64,000 nucleotides of DNA from an uncultured Alcanivorax sp. (GTDB lineage Bacteria; Pseudomonadota; Gammaproteobacteria; Pseudomonadales; Alcanivoracaceae): positions 124,001 to 188,000 of the forward strand of contig NZ_CAMYIV010000012.1 in NCBI RefSeq assembly GCF_947258575.1, written 5' to 3'. Within the stretch, counting starts at the first letter, position 1, and every line of letters starts with the position of its first letter. Under the pieces are notes generated by a model that saw only the letters and a list, made by a program, of their open reading frames with translations, did no database searches and was not told the origin of the DNA. Shown in pieces: positions 9,261 to 16,912 of this stretch. Position numbers and translations under genes: made by a program.

Positions 9261-10634
9261 ATGGACCTATTTGACCGTACAGAGCAGACCAGAACCGGCG
9301 CCGGTGAGCGCGCTATTCTGGTGCACCTGGATTTGCCCGATGCCATGGGACGCGAAGATCTGGATGAGTTTTATCATCTGGTCACTTCCAGTGGCGTGGA
9401 GCCGGCGGCGGAGTTGACCGGCAAGCGTGATCGGCCCGATCCTGCCCTGTTTATCGGCTCCGGCAAGACAGAAGAGCTGGCAGCGCTGGTGGCGGAAATC
9501 AACGCGGATGTGGTGCTGTTCAATCATGCTCTGAGCCCGGGCCAGGAACGCAACCTGGAGCGAGTGGTGAAATGCCGGGTACTGGATCGTACCGGCCTGA
9601 TTCTGGATATCTTCGCCCAGCGTGCCCGCACCCATGAAGGTCGCCTGCAAGTAGAGCTGGCTCAGTTACGGCATCTGTCTTCCCGGCTGGTCAGAGGCTG
9701 GACTCACCTGGAACGGCAGAAGGGCGGTATCGGTCTGCGCGGTCCCGGGGAAACCCAGCTGGAAACCGATCGTCGCCTGCTGCGTGATCGTATTCGTGGC
9801 ATTGAGTCGCGTCTGGGGAAGGTGCGCAAGCAGCGCGCTCAGGGGCGTCGGGCTCGCCAGCGTTCCGAAACGCCGCTAATTTCCCTGGTGGGCTACACCA
9901 ACGCGGGGAAATCGACTCTCTTCAATGCCATCACCACCGGTGATGTCTATGTGGCGGATCAGCTGTTTGCCACTCTGGATCCGACCCTGCGCAAGGTAAA
10001 GGTGCCGGGCGTGGGGCCGGCGATTCTGGCGGATACGGTGGGCTTTATTCGCCATTTGCCCCACCGGCTGGTGCAGGCGTTTCGCGCCACCCTGGAAGAG
10101 ACCGTTAACGCCACCTTGCTGCTGCACGTGACAGACTGCAGCGCAGAAGAGCGTGACAGTAATGTGGCGGCAGTGAATGAGGTGCTGGAAGAAATCGGTG
10201 GCGACAAGCTGCCGGTTCTGCACGTTTACAACAAGGTCGACAACCTAGGCCAGTCGCCGAAAATTGACCGGGATGAGCATGGCCATCCCTGGCGGGTGTG
10301 GATTTCCGCGCAGACCGGTGATGGCTTTGATCTGCTGTTCCAGGCCATTGCCGAACGACTGGCCGCAGGTTGGGTGGATTGCTGGGTGCGTTTGCCCGCG
10401 TCCGCCGGCCGCCTGCGCGCCCGCCTGCACGAGGCCGGTGAGGTGCTGGAAGAGCAGGCAGCGCTGGATGGCAGCATGCTCCTGCGCATCAATGTGAACC
10501 GGGTACATTTTGAGCGGCTCTTGCGTGAGCAGGGGCTGACAGAGGAAGAACTGGTGGTGCCGGCTCCTGCGGTTGCAGGGGATGACGGCCCTTCCTACAA
10601 TTCACAACGCTCGCACGATGCGAGCCATCAATAA
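9261..10634 (+). CDS. hflX: Ribosome-associated GTPase HflX
   Basis: HflX is a heat-inducible GTPase that splits stalled 70S ribosomes. The N-terminal HflX domain contains FIGSGKTEELAALVAE, then the GPGETQLETDRR signature (about residues 161-172) and the G domain with GYTNAGKSTLFNAIT (G1), DTVGFIRHLPH (G3) and NKVD (G4). The ATG at 9261 (MDLFDRTEQ) gives 457 aa, slightly longer than the E. coli protein; upstream in-frame starts overlap the hfq terminator and are rejected. It is followed 38 bases later by hflK. Confidence 0.96.
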   Translation: MDLFDRTEQTRTGAGERAILVHLDLPDAMGREDLDEFYHLVTSSGVEPAAELTGKRDRPDPALFIGSGKTEELAALVAEINADVVLFNHALSPGQERNLERVVKCRVLDRTGLILDIFAQRARTHEGRLQVELAQLRHLSSRLVRGWTHLERQKGGIGLRGPGETQLETDRRLLRDRIRGIESRLGKVRKQRAQGRRARQRSETPLISLVGYTNAGKSTLFNAITTGDVYVADQLFATLDPTLRKVKVPGVGPAILADTVGFIRHLPHRLVQAFRATLEETVNATLLLHVTDCSAEERDSNVAAVNEVLEEIGGDKLPVLHVYNKVDNLGQSPKIDRDEHGHPWRVWISAQTGDGFDLLFQAIAERLAAGWVDCWVRLPASAGRLRARLHEAGEVLEEQAALDGSMLLRINVNRVHFERLLREQGLTEEELVVPAPAVAGDDGPSYNSQRSHDASHQ

Positions 10635-10672
10635 TCCGGTGGGCTCAGCGCCCTGACCGATTGGAGACCTAC

Positions 10673-11842
10673 ATGGCGTGGAATGAACCCGGCGGCAACA
10701 AGCCGAAGGATCCTTGGGGTGGAGGCGGTGACCAGGGGCCGCCGGATCTGGATGAAGCCCTGAAGAATCTGAAAGAAAAAATTAACAGCGTATTCGGTGG
10801 CAAGGGCGGCAAGTCCGGCGGTAGCTCCGGCAGTGGGGGCGGTTCCCCCTGGCCGGTATTGATTATCGCTGCCGTAATCGGCGTGGTGGTCTACGCCCTG
10901 GTCGGCTTTTTCCAGGTGGATCAGCGCGAACGCGCCGTGGTGCTGCGTTTTGGTGAATACAACCGCACCGTGGATCCCGGTCTTCGCTGGCGTGCGCCGA
11001 TCATCGAGCAATTCCAGAAGGTCGACGTGGAGCAAAATCGCCGCTACGACATTACTGAGGCGATGCTCACCCGCGACACCAATATTGTCAGCGTGACCTT
11101 GCAGGTGCAGTACCAGGTGCTGGATCCGATTCCCTTCCTGTTGAAGGTGGCCCGTCCGGAAACCATTCTGGAGCACGCCACCAGCTCGGCCCTGCGCCAT
11201 GTGGTGGGTTCCGCGACCATGGATGATGTGCTCAAGGACAACCGGGAAGCGATCCGGGTGAAGGTTCGTGAGCGTCTGGATGAGTACCTGAACCGTTACG
11301 ATACCGGCCTGGTATTGAAGCAGGTGGTACTGGATCAGACCCAGGCACCGGATGCGGTGCGTGATGCCTTTGACGATGTGTCCAGGGCCAAGGAAGACGA
11401 AGATCGCTTCAAGAAGGAAGCGGAAGCCTATCGTAACTCGGTCATCCCCCAGGCCCGGGGTGAGGGCAAGCGCCTGGAAGAAGAGGCGGAAGCCTACCGG
11501 AACCGTCTGATCGACAGCGCCAAGGGTGATGCAGAGCGATTTACCGATCTGCTGAAAGAATACCGCAAGGCGCCGGAAGTGACCCGTGAGCGTCTCTACC
11601 TGGAAACCATGACCGATGTGTACAGCGCTACCAGCAAGGTGCTGGTGGATGTGGATAAGGGCAACAGCCTGATTTATCTGCCACTGGAACAGCTGGTCAA
11701 GGGTGGCGCCAGCAAGGCCAGGGCACCGCAGCAAAACGGTGCCAGCCCGAGCAGCACGTCATCGGCCGGTGCGGATGACGGCGGCAGTGGTCGCGAGGCG
11801 TCTCGCAGCCTCTACAGCACACCAAACCGGGAGTTGCGCTAA
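10673..11842 (+). CDS. hflK: FtsH protease regulator HflK
   Basis: HflK forms, with HflC, the large SPFH-family membrane complex that surrounds the FtsH protease and controls its access to membrane substrates. After MAWNEPGGNKPKDPWGGGG and a Gly/Ser-rich stretch there is one transmembrane helix (about residues 61-78, WPVLIIAAVIGVVVYALVGF), then the Band-7/SPFH domain (VDQRERAVVLRFGEY onward) and a long charged helix. The ATG at 10673 follows TTGGAGACC and matches the conserved N-terminus; an upstream in-frame ATG at 10661 is less likely. The stop overlaps the hflC start (TAATG). Confidence 0.96.
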   Translation: MAWNEPGGNKPKDPWGGGGDQGPPDLDEALKNLKEKINSVFGGKGGKSGGSSGSGGGSPWPVLIIAAVIGVVVYALVGFFQVDQRERAVVLRFGEYNRTVDPGLRWRAPIIEQFQKVDVEQNRRYDITEAMLTRDTNIVSVTLQVQYQVLDPIPFLLKVARPETILEHATSSALRHVVGSATMDDVLKDNREAIRVKVRERLDEYLNRYDTGLVLKQVVLDQTQAPDAVRDAFDDVSRAKEDEDRFKKEAEAYRNSVIPQARGEGKRLEEEAEAYRNRLIDSAKGDAERFTDLLKEYRKAPEVTRERLYLETMTDVYSATSKVLVDVDKGNSLIYLPLEQLVKGGASKARAPQQNGASPSSTSSAGADDGGSGREASRSLYSTPNRELR

Positions 11843-12900
11843 TGAATAATCGTGGATGGTTGGCGCTGCTGGCGTTGGGGGTTCTGGCGCTGCTGGCGCT
11901 GGATTCCTTCTTTATTGTGAACCAGACCGAAAAGGCAGTACTCAAGCAGTTCAGCCGAATTGACAAGTCCGATATCGAACCGGGTATCTACTTCAAGTGG
12001 CCTATGGTCGAAGAAGTGGTCCGCGTGGACGGTCGTGCCCTGGTGTACGACGTGGCTACCCAGTCTTTCCTGACCGCAGAGAAGAAGCTGCTCAATGTGG
12101 ATGCCTTTGTGGTCTGGCGGATCAATAATGTGCAGCGTTACATCGTCAGTGTGGGCGGTGGCTCTTCCAATGCTCAGGTAATGGAAGGCCGCGCTCGGCA
12201 GTTGCTGGACCCACGGGTCAATGAAGCCCTGCGTAACGAGTTTGCCTCACGCACGGTGTTCCAGGTGGTTGCTGGTGAAAGCAACGTGGAAAAACTGGAA
12301 GGCGACAAGGCACTGCTGCGCGACCCGGTCACCGGTGAGGTGACCGAGGTACCGAAGGATCAGCTGGACGAATCCATCATCCGGGAAGCAGAGGGCGAAC
12401 CGCTGATCAGCGACGCTGCTGACGGAAAAATGGCCAGCGACCAGCGCGAAGCACTGATGGATCAGGTTCGTGCAGAAGTGAATAAATCCACCATGGAGGA
12501 TCTGGGTATTGAAGTGGTCGATATCCGGGTGAAACAGGTGGATTGGCCAGACCAGGTACGTGGCCGGGTGTTCGACCGTATGCGTGCCGAGCGTCAGCGT
12601 GATGCAGCGGCTCACCGTTCCCAGGGTCGCGAGGAAGCGGAGAAAATCCGTGCTGGTGCAGACCGCAAGCGCAGTGAAATCCTGGCTGAGGCCTACCGCA
12701 AGGCCCAGGCCACCCGTGGTGAGGGTGACGCCCTGGCGGCGGCCACCTATGCCGAGGCCTATAATCAGGACAAGGAGTTCTTCCGCTTCTACCGCAGCCT
12801 CCAGGCTTACAAGGAGAGCTTCAAGGACAAGGAAGATGTGCTGATTCTGGAGCCGGATGGCGAGTTCTTCCGCTATCTGAAGGGGTCAAAAGGGCAGTAG
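11842..12900 (+). CDS. hflC: FtsH protease regulator HflC
   Basis: HflC is the partner of HflK in the FtsH-regulating SPFH complex. A single N-terminal transmembrane helix (about residues 5-25, LALLALGVLALLALDSFFIV) is followed by the Band-7 domain, with NQTEKAVLKQFSRI and the VKQVDWPDQVRGRVFDRM block. At 352 aa it is longer than E. coli HflC because of an inserted stretch around residues 150-190 (VTGEVTEVPKDQLDESI). Translationally coupled to hflK and closed by a very strong terminator. In related bacteria the next gene is normally yjeT; here an 18.5-kb block intervenes. Confidence 0.95.
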   Translation: MNNRGWLALLALGVLALLALDSFFIVNQTEKAVLKQFSRIDKSDIEPGIYFKWPMVEEVVRVDGRALVYDVATQSFLTAEKKLLNVDAFVVWRINNVQRYIVSVGGGSSNAQVMEGRARQLLDPRVNEALRNEFASRTVFQVVAGESNVEKLEGDKALLRDPVTGEVTEVPKDQLDESIIREAEGEPLISDAADGKMASDQREALMDQVRAEVNKSTMEDLGIEVVDIRVKQVDWPDQVRGRVFDRMRAERQRDAAAHRSQGREEAEKIRAGADRKRSEILAEAYRKAQATRGEGDALAAATYAEAYNQDKEFFRFYRSLQAYKESFKDKEDVLILEPDGEFFRYLKGSKGQ

Positions 12901-12916
12901 TCGTCCTTACTCCTCC

Positions 12917-12964
12917 GTACCCCCATAAAAAAACCCGCTTCGGCGGGTTTTTTTATGGGGGTAC
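12917..12964. terminator. Strong bidirectional terminator after hflC
   Basis: A near-perfect palindrome: GTACCCCCATAAAAAAA, stem CCCGC-TTCG-GCGGG (12934-12947), then TTTTTTTATGGGG and GTAC. Runs of A and T on both sides make it work in either direction. It insulates the hfl operon from the secreted-protein block. Confidence 0.92.
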
Positions 12965-13009
12965 GGCTTTTGTATTACTGCGGATGTCATTGTTTTTGCT
13001 TGTTTTTTC

Positions 13010-13023
13010 TTGATTTGGGTCAA
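13010..13023 (+). promoter_or_regulatory. FNR/Anr-type binding site candidate
   Basis: TTGATTTGGGTCAA fits the FNR/Anr dyad TTGAT-N4-ATCAA with one change, and the GTCAA half is common in pseudomonad Anr sites. It lies in the AT-rich 325-base gap 12901-13225, the only gene-free stretch over 300 bases here. Possible -10 hexamers are TATATT at 13038 or TACAAA at 13051, placing the site at roughly -33 to -46. It would govern the secreted-protein block. A candidate only: the spacing was not tested. Confidence 0.45.
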
Positions 13024-13077
13024 AATGTAAGGCGATTTATATTGCCTTTTTACAAAGTTCACATGAAAACAACACAG

Positions 13078-13203
13078 AAAAAGTGCAAAATTCGAACCGC
13101 GTCACACTTTGCATGTTTTTTTTTACGAAAAACAACTATTGGCAATAGTAAATCCGGCAGGATGCCTGCGAGCTGGTGTTGGGACCAGAAGGAAAAGCCT
13201 GCC
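13078..13203 (+). promoter_or_regulatory. Structured leader upstream of the secreted-protein block
   Basis: The region carries several hairpins: AAAGTG/CACTTT (13080-13110) followed by nine Ts (13116-13124), CTATT-GGC-AATAG (13136-13148), GCAGG-ATG-CCTGC (13157-13169) and CTGGT-GTTGGG-ACCAG (13173-13188). The segment GGCAGG (13156-13161) can instead pair with CCTGCC (13198-13203), so two exclusive folds exist just before the start at 13226. I do not recognise a known riboswitch. It may be an attenuator or an RNA-binding leader. Confidence 0.4.
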
Positions 13204-13225
13204 AAGAACCTTAGGGGATCACGAG

Positions 13226-13696
13226 ATGAACCGCATTATTCTTGGGGCTTTGCTGTTCTGGACGACGACCTTGTGGGCAGAGAGCCCTCTGTCCAGCAAG
13301 ATGGAAACCTATCTGGTTGCTGAAAAAAATGGCCAGGAGGTAATGACTGTCACCGACGAGGCCTCTCCCGGTGATGTTATCGAATATCGACTGATTTACA
13401 CCAACAAAGCCGAACAACCGCTTTCCGGCCTGGAAATTACTGGGCCGATCCCCGCCAATACCGCCTATCTCAAGGATTCCGCCGCTACCGATGTGGACGC
13501 CGCATTTATGGTCAGCATCGACGATGGCAGCAGCTTTGAGGCAGAACCGGTAACCCGAACACTCACTGGCCCTGACGGCCAGACACAGAACGTCATTGTC
13601 CCTCCGAGCGATTACACCCAGCTGCGCTGGGTTCCGGAAAACGGAATCCAGCCGGGCCAGGCACTGGAATACCGGTACCGGGTAAAGGTGCAGTAG
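13226..13696 (+). CDS. Small secreted single-domain DUF11-like protein
   Basis: A 156-aa protein with a Sec signal peptide (about residues 1-18, MNRIILGALLFWTTTLWA, then ES) and a single DUF11-like beta-sandwich. The core reads SPGDVIEYRLIYTNKAEQPL and GLEITGPIPANTAYL. The same pattern forms the C-terminal domain of the 981-, 955- and 1605-aa proteins downstream, so this is a stand-alone copy of their shared end domain. The ATG at 13226 follows GGGGATCACGAG; an upstream in-frame start at 13109 would have no signal peptide and is rejected. It is the first gene of the block, after a long leader. No enzymatic residues are seen; a capping, chaperone or subunit role is possible but unproven. Confidence 0.75.
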   Translation: MNRIILGALLFWTTTLWAESPLSSKMETYLVAEKNGQEVMTVTDEASPGDVIEYRLIYTNKAEQPLSGLEITGPIPANTAYLKDSAATDVDAAFMVSIDDGSSFEAEPVTRTLTGPDGQTQNVIVPPSDYTQLRWVPENGIQPGQALEYRYRVKVQ

Positions 13697-13739
13697 CCGG
13701 AGGAACATGATCAGGGCCCTCCCGGGCCCGGGAAGTCTT

Positions 13740-13800
13740 GTGCGAGCGACTTGTATGTCGCACTGGGGGAGTGGCTCACACCGTGTGTGGAGGGTCGCTC
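13740..13800 (+). promoter_or_regulatory. Alternative hairpins between the 156-aa and 981-aa genes
   Basis: GTGCGA (13740-13745) pairs with TCGCAC (13758-13763). The overlapping GAGCGAC (13744-13750) can instead pair with GTCGCTC (13794-13800), and CACAC-CG-TGTGTG forms a further hairpin between them. There is no T-run, so simple termination is unlikely; mRNA processing or differential stability would fit. The 981-aa gene has its own good ribosome site (AAAGGAAACAGCC). Confidence 0.35.
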
Positions 13801-13859
13801 TGGCAAGGCTTTCAGATCAGAAGTAGTCCGAACTTAAACTCCAATTAAAGGAAACAGCC

Positions 13860-16805
13860 ATGAAACTCGCCTTTCAAAGGGGCCTGTTGCCTGCGCGTGT
13901 GTCTGCCTCGGTGATGGGGTTGGGGTTGGTGCTTGCCGCCGGGCAAACACTGGCTCTGACACCTGCCGGGACCGACATTAACAACCGGGCGACGGTGACC
14001 TACGAGGACGCCAACGGCAACAGCTATTCGGCGCAGTCCAATGAATCCACCGTTACCGTGGCGGAGGTTTACGCGGCCACCCTGGAGAACGATGGCAGCA
14101 AATCCGGTGCGCCCGGTGAAACTGTCTACTTCACCCATACCCTGACCAACACCGGTAACGCGGATGACAGCTTCAGCGTTGACGGTCTGGCCGGTCTGGA
14201 TGCTGCCACCGGCGCCTCTACCTACACCGTTTACCTGGATGCCAACGGCAACGGCGTGCCCGATGCCGGTGAGTCTGCGGTTACCAACATCAACCTGAAC
14301 GCTGGCCAGCAGGCTGAGCTGATCGTTGCCGTACCAGTGCCAGCAGGTGCCGGTGCCGGCGATACCATCGAGTCCACCCTGTTGGTGGAATCTGTCGGTG
14401 GTGGTGCAGGTACCGTTGAGGATATCGGTGCCAACGGCGACGCCGGTACCTATGACGCTGACGGTGATAGCACCCCGGACGGTAACGACACCAACAACAA
14501 TGTGGTGACGGTAACCACCGATGCGGTACTGCAGCTCAGTAAGACCGCGGTGCCGAACTTCACCGACAACACCATTACCTATACGTTGGAAGTGAAGAAC
14601 AACGGTGGCCGGGCGGCGGAAGATGTGGACATCTTCGACCCGATTCCTGCCAATGCCACCTTCGCGGAAATCGTTTCCGTAAACGGTCTGCTCGCCTCCA
14701 GCAGTGACCAGTGGCTGGACAGCACCGGTGCACTGCAGTCCCTGCCCCATTCTTATGCGGGCATTGCCGATCTGGCTGACGTGACCGAACCGGCGGGTGT
14801 GGACCTGGACGGTAACGGTACCACCGGTGAAACCCTGAAAGGTATCAACTTCCGTGATGCCATCATGGGCGTTAACACCACCGTGACCGTGGTCTATAAG
14901 GTCGATTTTGATGGCACCCTGGCCTCTGGCACCCAGATCCGCAACACCTTTGCGGCAGAAGGGGATCTGGATGGCGACGGCAATGCGGATGACCCGTCCA
15001 CATCCAACACCACCACCACCACTATCCAGCAGACCTATGCCGTGGACGCAACCGATACCGGCGATGCGGCCGATGCCGATGCGACGCTGAACGACGTTGC
15101 GCTGCAGGATGAAGCCAACTCCGGCGCTGTGGTGGCGTTTGCCAATATCGTTGCCAACAATGGTAACGGCAGTGACGTGTTTGACCTGACCATCAATAAC
15201 AATGCCGGTGCGACTTACGGCGGCGCGGGCACAGTCCCGGCTGGTGCCCAGGCTTTCCCGGCGGGCACGCTGTTCACCTTCTGGAACGCGACCAACAATA
15301 CCCAGCTGACGGACACCAACGGTAATGGTGTGCCGGATACTGGCGCCATTGCGGCGGGTGCGGATCGTCGCATCACCGTCCGTGCGCAGCTGCCTGCTGG
15401 TGTCAGCGGCACGGGGCCCTTTGTCGCGACCATGGTTGCCACCTCTTTCGGCGACAACAGCGTCAACGATGACAAGCTGGAAGTGCTGGATGAAATCGTT
15501 GCCCCGGCAGTGGATTTGGCTAACAGCCATTCTGCAGATCTGACTGATGCGGGTACCGACGCGGATCCCTTTAATGCGGCAGCCCCGACCACTACGACGG
15601 AAGTCGCTGTTGGTGGCATTGCTACCTTCCCGTTGTTTGTGGCCAACAACTCCGGTAATGCCCAATCTTTCACCTTGGGCGCGAACCTGCCTGCTGGCTG
15701 GGCGGTGACCTTCCGTGAGGTGGGCGTGGATACCAACGCTGACGGTACCGCTGACAACACCAGCAATGCCGGTAACGTGGTAACCGCTACTCCGAACCTG
15801 CCTGCAGGGGCGGTGTACCAGTACCAAGCCGAAGTGCAGGTGTCATCCATCGTGGCTCAGGCTGCGGCAGATTTCACTGGCGCAGGTGCTGTGGATACCA
15901 ACGATGGTGACGGCGATTACCCGATTCGCTTCACTGTGGTGTCAGCCTCTGACGGCACTATCAGCGACCAGAAACTGGATGCGGTGGATGTGATTGCCAA
16001 CCGCAACATCACCGTGTCTCCGGATGGCGCCAACCAGGTGCAGCCAGGCGGTAACGTGGATTACACCCATGTGATTGCCAACGGCGGTAACACCACCGAA
16101 GCGGTGGAAATCTCCGGGGCGAACTCCCTGGCCGCAGATGGCTGGAACAACAACACTCAGCTGTTCATTGATACCACCGGTAATGGTACCCCGGATTCCT
16201 GGGTGCAGTTGGATAACCTGCCCACCGCCAACGATTTGGCAGTGCGTACCCCCAACGGCAACACCATTCTTGTGGATATCGACAATGCCGGTGCCAATCC
16301 GTTGATCACTCTGGAGCCGGGCCAGCGTCTGGATGTTCGCGTCACAGTATTCGCGCCGTCCAATGCGCCTGCCGGCACCGTGGACAGCTACACCCTGACC
16401 GCCAGTAACGCCAATGTGTCCGATACCGCCACCGACACCACAGAAGTGGTGGTGGGCCAGGTGCGTCTGGACAAGCAGGCAGCCGTCGATACCGCCTGTG
16501 ATTGTGCCGGTGGAACCTGGCCTGCTGGTGGCTTTGAGCCCGTGCAATCCACCCAGGTTGAACCTGGCCAGTGTGTCGTGTGGCAGCTGACCGCCACCAA
16601 CGAAGGTGCAACCACTGCAGAAAATGTGGTGATCACTGATGAGACCACCGAGTTCACCACCTTCCAGGCGGCGGACGATGCGGTGCGTGCCTCTGACAGC
16701 GCCACCACCGCCAATACCGGCACCCTGCCGGTGGTGGAGTGGGAAATTGGCCAGCTGGTGTCGGGTGACAGTGCCCGTACCCAGTTCTGTGTCGAAGTGA
16801 ACTAA
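13860..16805 (+). CDS. Large secreted DUF11-repeat protein, paralogue of the 955-aa protein
   Basis: A 981-aa exported protein of about six beta-sandwich modules. Residues 1-32 look like a long Sec signal (SVMGLGLVLAAGQTLA). A short conserved block PAGTDINNRATVTYED opens the mature protein, and related blocks open the 2091- and 955-aa proteins. Modules typical of DUF11 follow, such as YFTHTLTNTGNADDSFSV and ALQLSKT-like strands, with Asp/Asn-rich loops (DANGNGVPDAGE, DTNGNGVPDTG) that resemble calcium-binding DxDGNGxxD loops. The last 250 residues (PDGANQVQPGGNVDYTH onward, ending QFCVEVN) are shared with the other two big subunits. It has no LPXTG, PEP-CTERM or RTX signal. Probably a surface or matrix subunit. 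Confidence 0.8.
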   Translation: MKLAFQRGLLPARVSASVMGLGLVLAAGQTLALTPAGTDINNRATVTYEDANGNSYSAQSNESTVTVAEVYAATLENDGSKSGAPGETVYFTHTLTNTGNADDSFSVDGLAGLDAATGASTYTVYLDANGNGVPDAGESAVTNINLNAGQQAELIVAVPVPAGAGAGDTIESTLLVESVGGGAGTVEDIGANGDAGTYDADGDSTPDGNDTNNNVVTVTTDAVLQLSKTAVPNFTDNTITYTLEVKNNGGRAAEDVDIFDPIPANATFAEIVSVNGLLASSSDQWLDSTGALQSLPHSYAGIADLADVTEPAGVDLDGNGTTGETLKGINFRDAIMGVNTTVTVVYKVDFDGTLASGTQIRNTFAAEGDLDGDGNADDPSTSNTTTTTIQQTYAVDATDTGDAADADATLNDVALQDEANSGAVVAFANIVANNGNGSDVFDLTINNNAGATYGGAGTVPAGAQAFPAGTLFTFWNATNNTQLTDTNGNGVPDTGAIAAGADRRITVRAQLPAGVSGTGPFVATMVATSFGDNSVNDDKLEVLDEIVAPAVDLANSHSADLTDAGTDADPFNAAAPTTTTEVAVGGIATFPLFVANNSGNAQSFTLGANLPAGWAVTFREVGVDTNADGTADNTSNAGNVVTATPNLPAGAVYQYQAEVQVSSIVAQAAADFTGAGAVDTNDGDGDYPIRFTVVSASDGTISDQKLDAVDVIANRNITVSPDGANQVQPGGNVDYTHVIANGGNTTEAVEISGANSLAADGWNNNTQLFIDTTGNGTPDSWVQLDNLPTANDLAVRTPNGNTILVDIDNAGANPLITLEPGQRLDVRVTVFAPSNAPAGTVDSYTLTASNANVSDTATDTTEVVVGQVRLDKQAAVDTACDCAGGTWPAGGFEPVQSTQVEPGQCVVWQLTATNEGATTAENVVITDETTEFTTFQAADDAVRASDSATTANTGTLPVVEWEIGQLVSGDSARTQFCVEVN

Positions 16806-16821
16806 CGCTCCCCCAGGCATT

Positions 16822-16879
16822 GCCCTCCCCTTAGGGGGAGGGCTTTTCCAGGGCCGGTGCGCCGGGTCTGGAAAAGCCC
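16822..16879 (+). terminator. Terminator overlapped by a competing hairpin (attenuator-like)
   Basis: GCCCTCCCC (16822-16830), loop TTAG, GGGGAGGGC (16835-16843) and TTTT form an intrinsic terminator. The 3' side of that stem and its T-run (16840-16851, GGGCTTTTCCAG) can instead pair perfectly over 12 bp with CTGGAAAAGCCC (16868-16879). The two folds exclude each other, so read-through into the 2091-aa gene could be regulated. A simple partial terminator that sets subunit ratios is the plainer reading. Confidence 0.6.
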
Positions 16880-16912
16880 CTGAGGCATATAACAACGGGT
16901 ACTGAACGCTTA

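Noticed and set aside
13130-13205. Cyclic-di-GMP-I (GEMM) riboswitch ahead of the 156-aa gene
   Set aside because: The conserved core of that class (CACGCACAGGGCAAACC and GGGACGCAAAGCC) is not present; only general hairpins are.
13845-15827. 660-codon open frame on the minus strand opposite the 981-aa gene, and similar long antisense frames at 1807, 4335, 9876, 30000 and 39000
   Set aside because: They arise from the strong third-position GC bias of the plus-strand genes; their products are rich in His, Arg and Gly with no recognisable domain and no ribosome sites.
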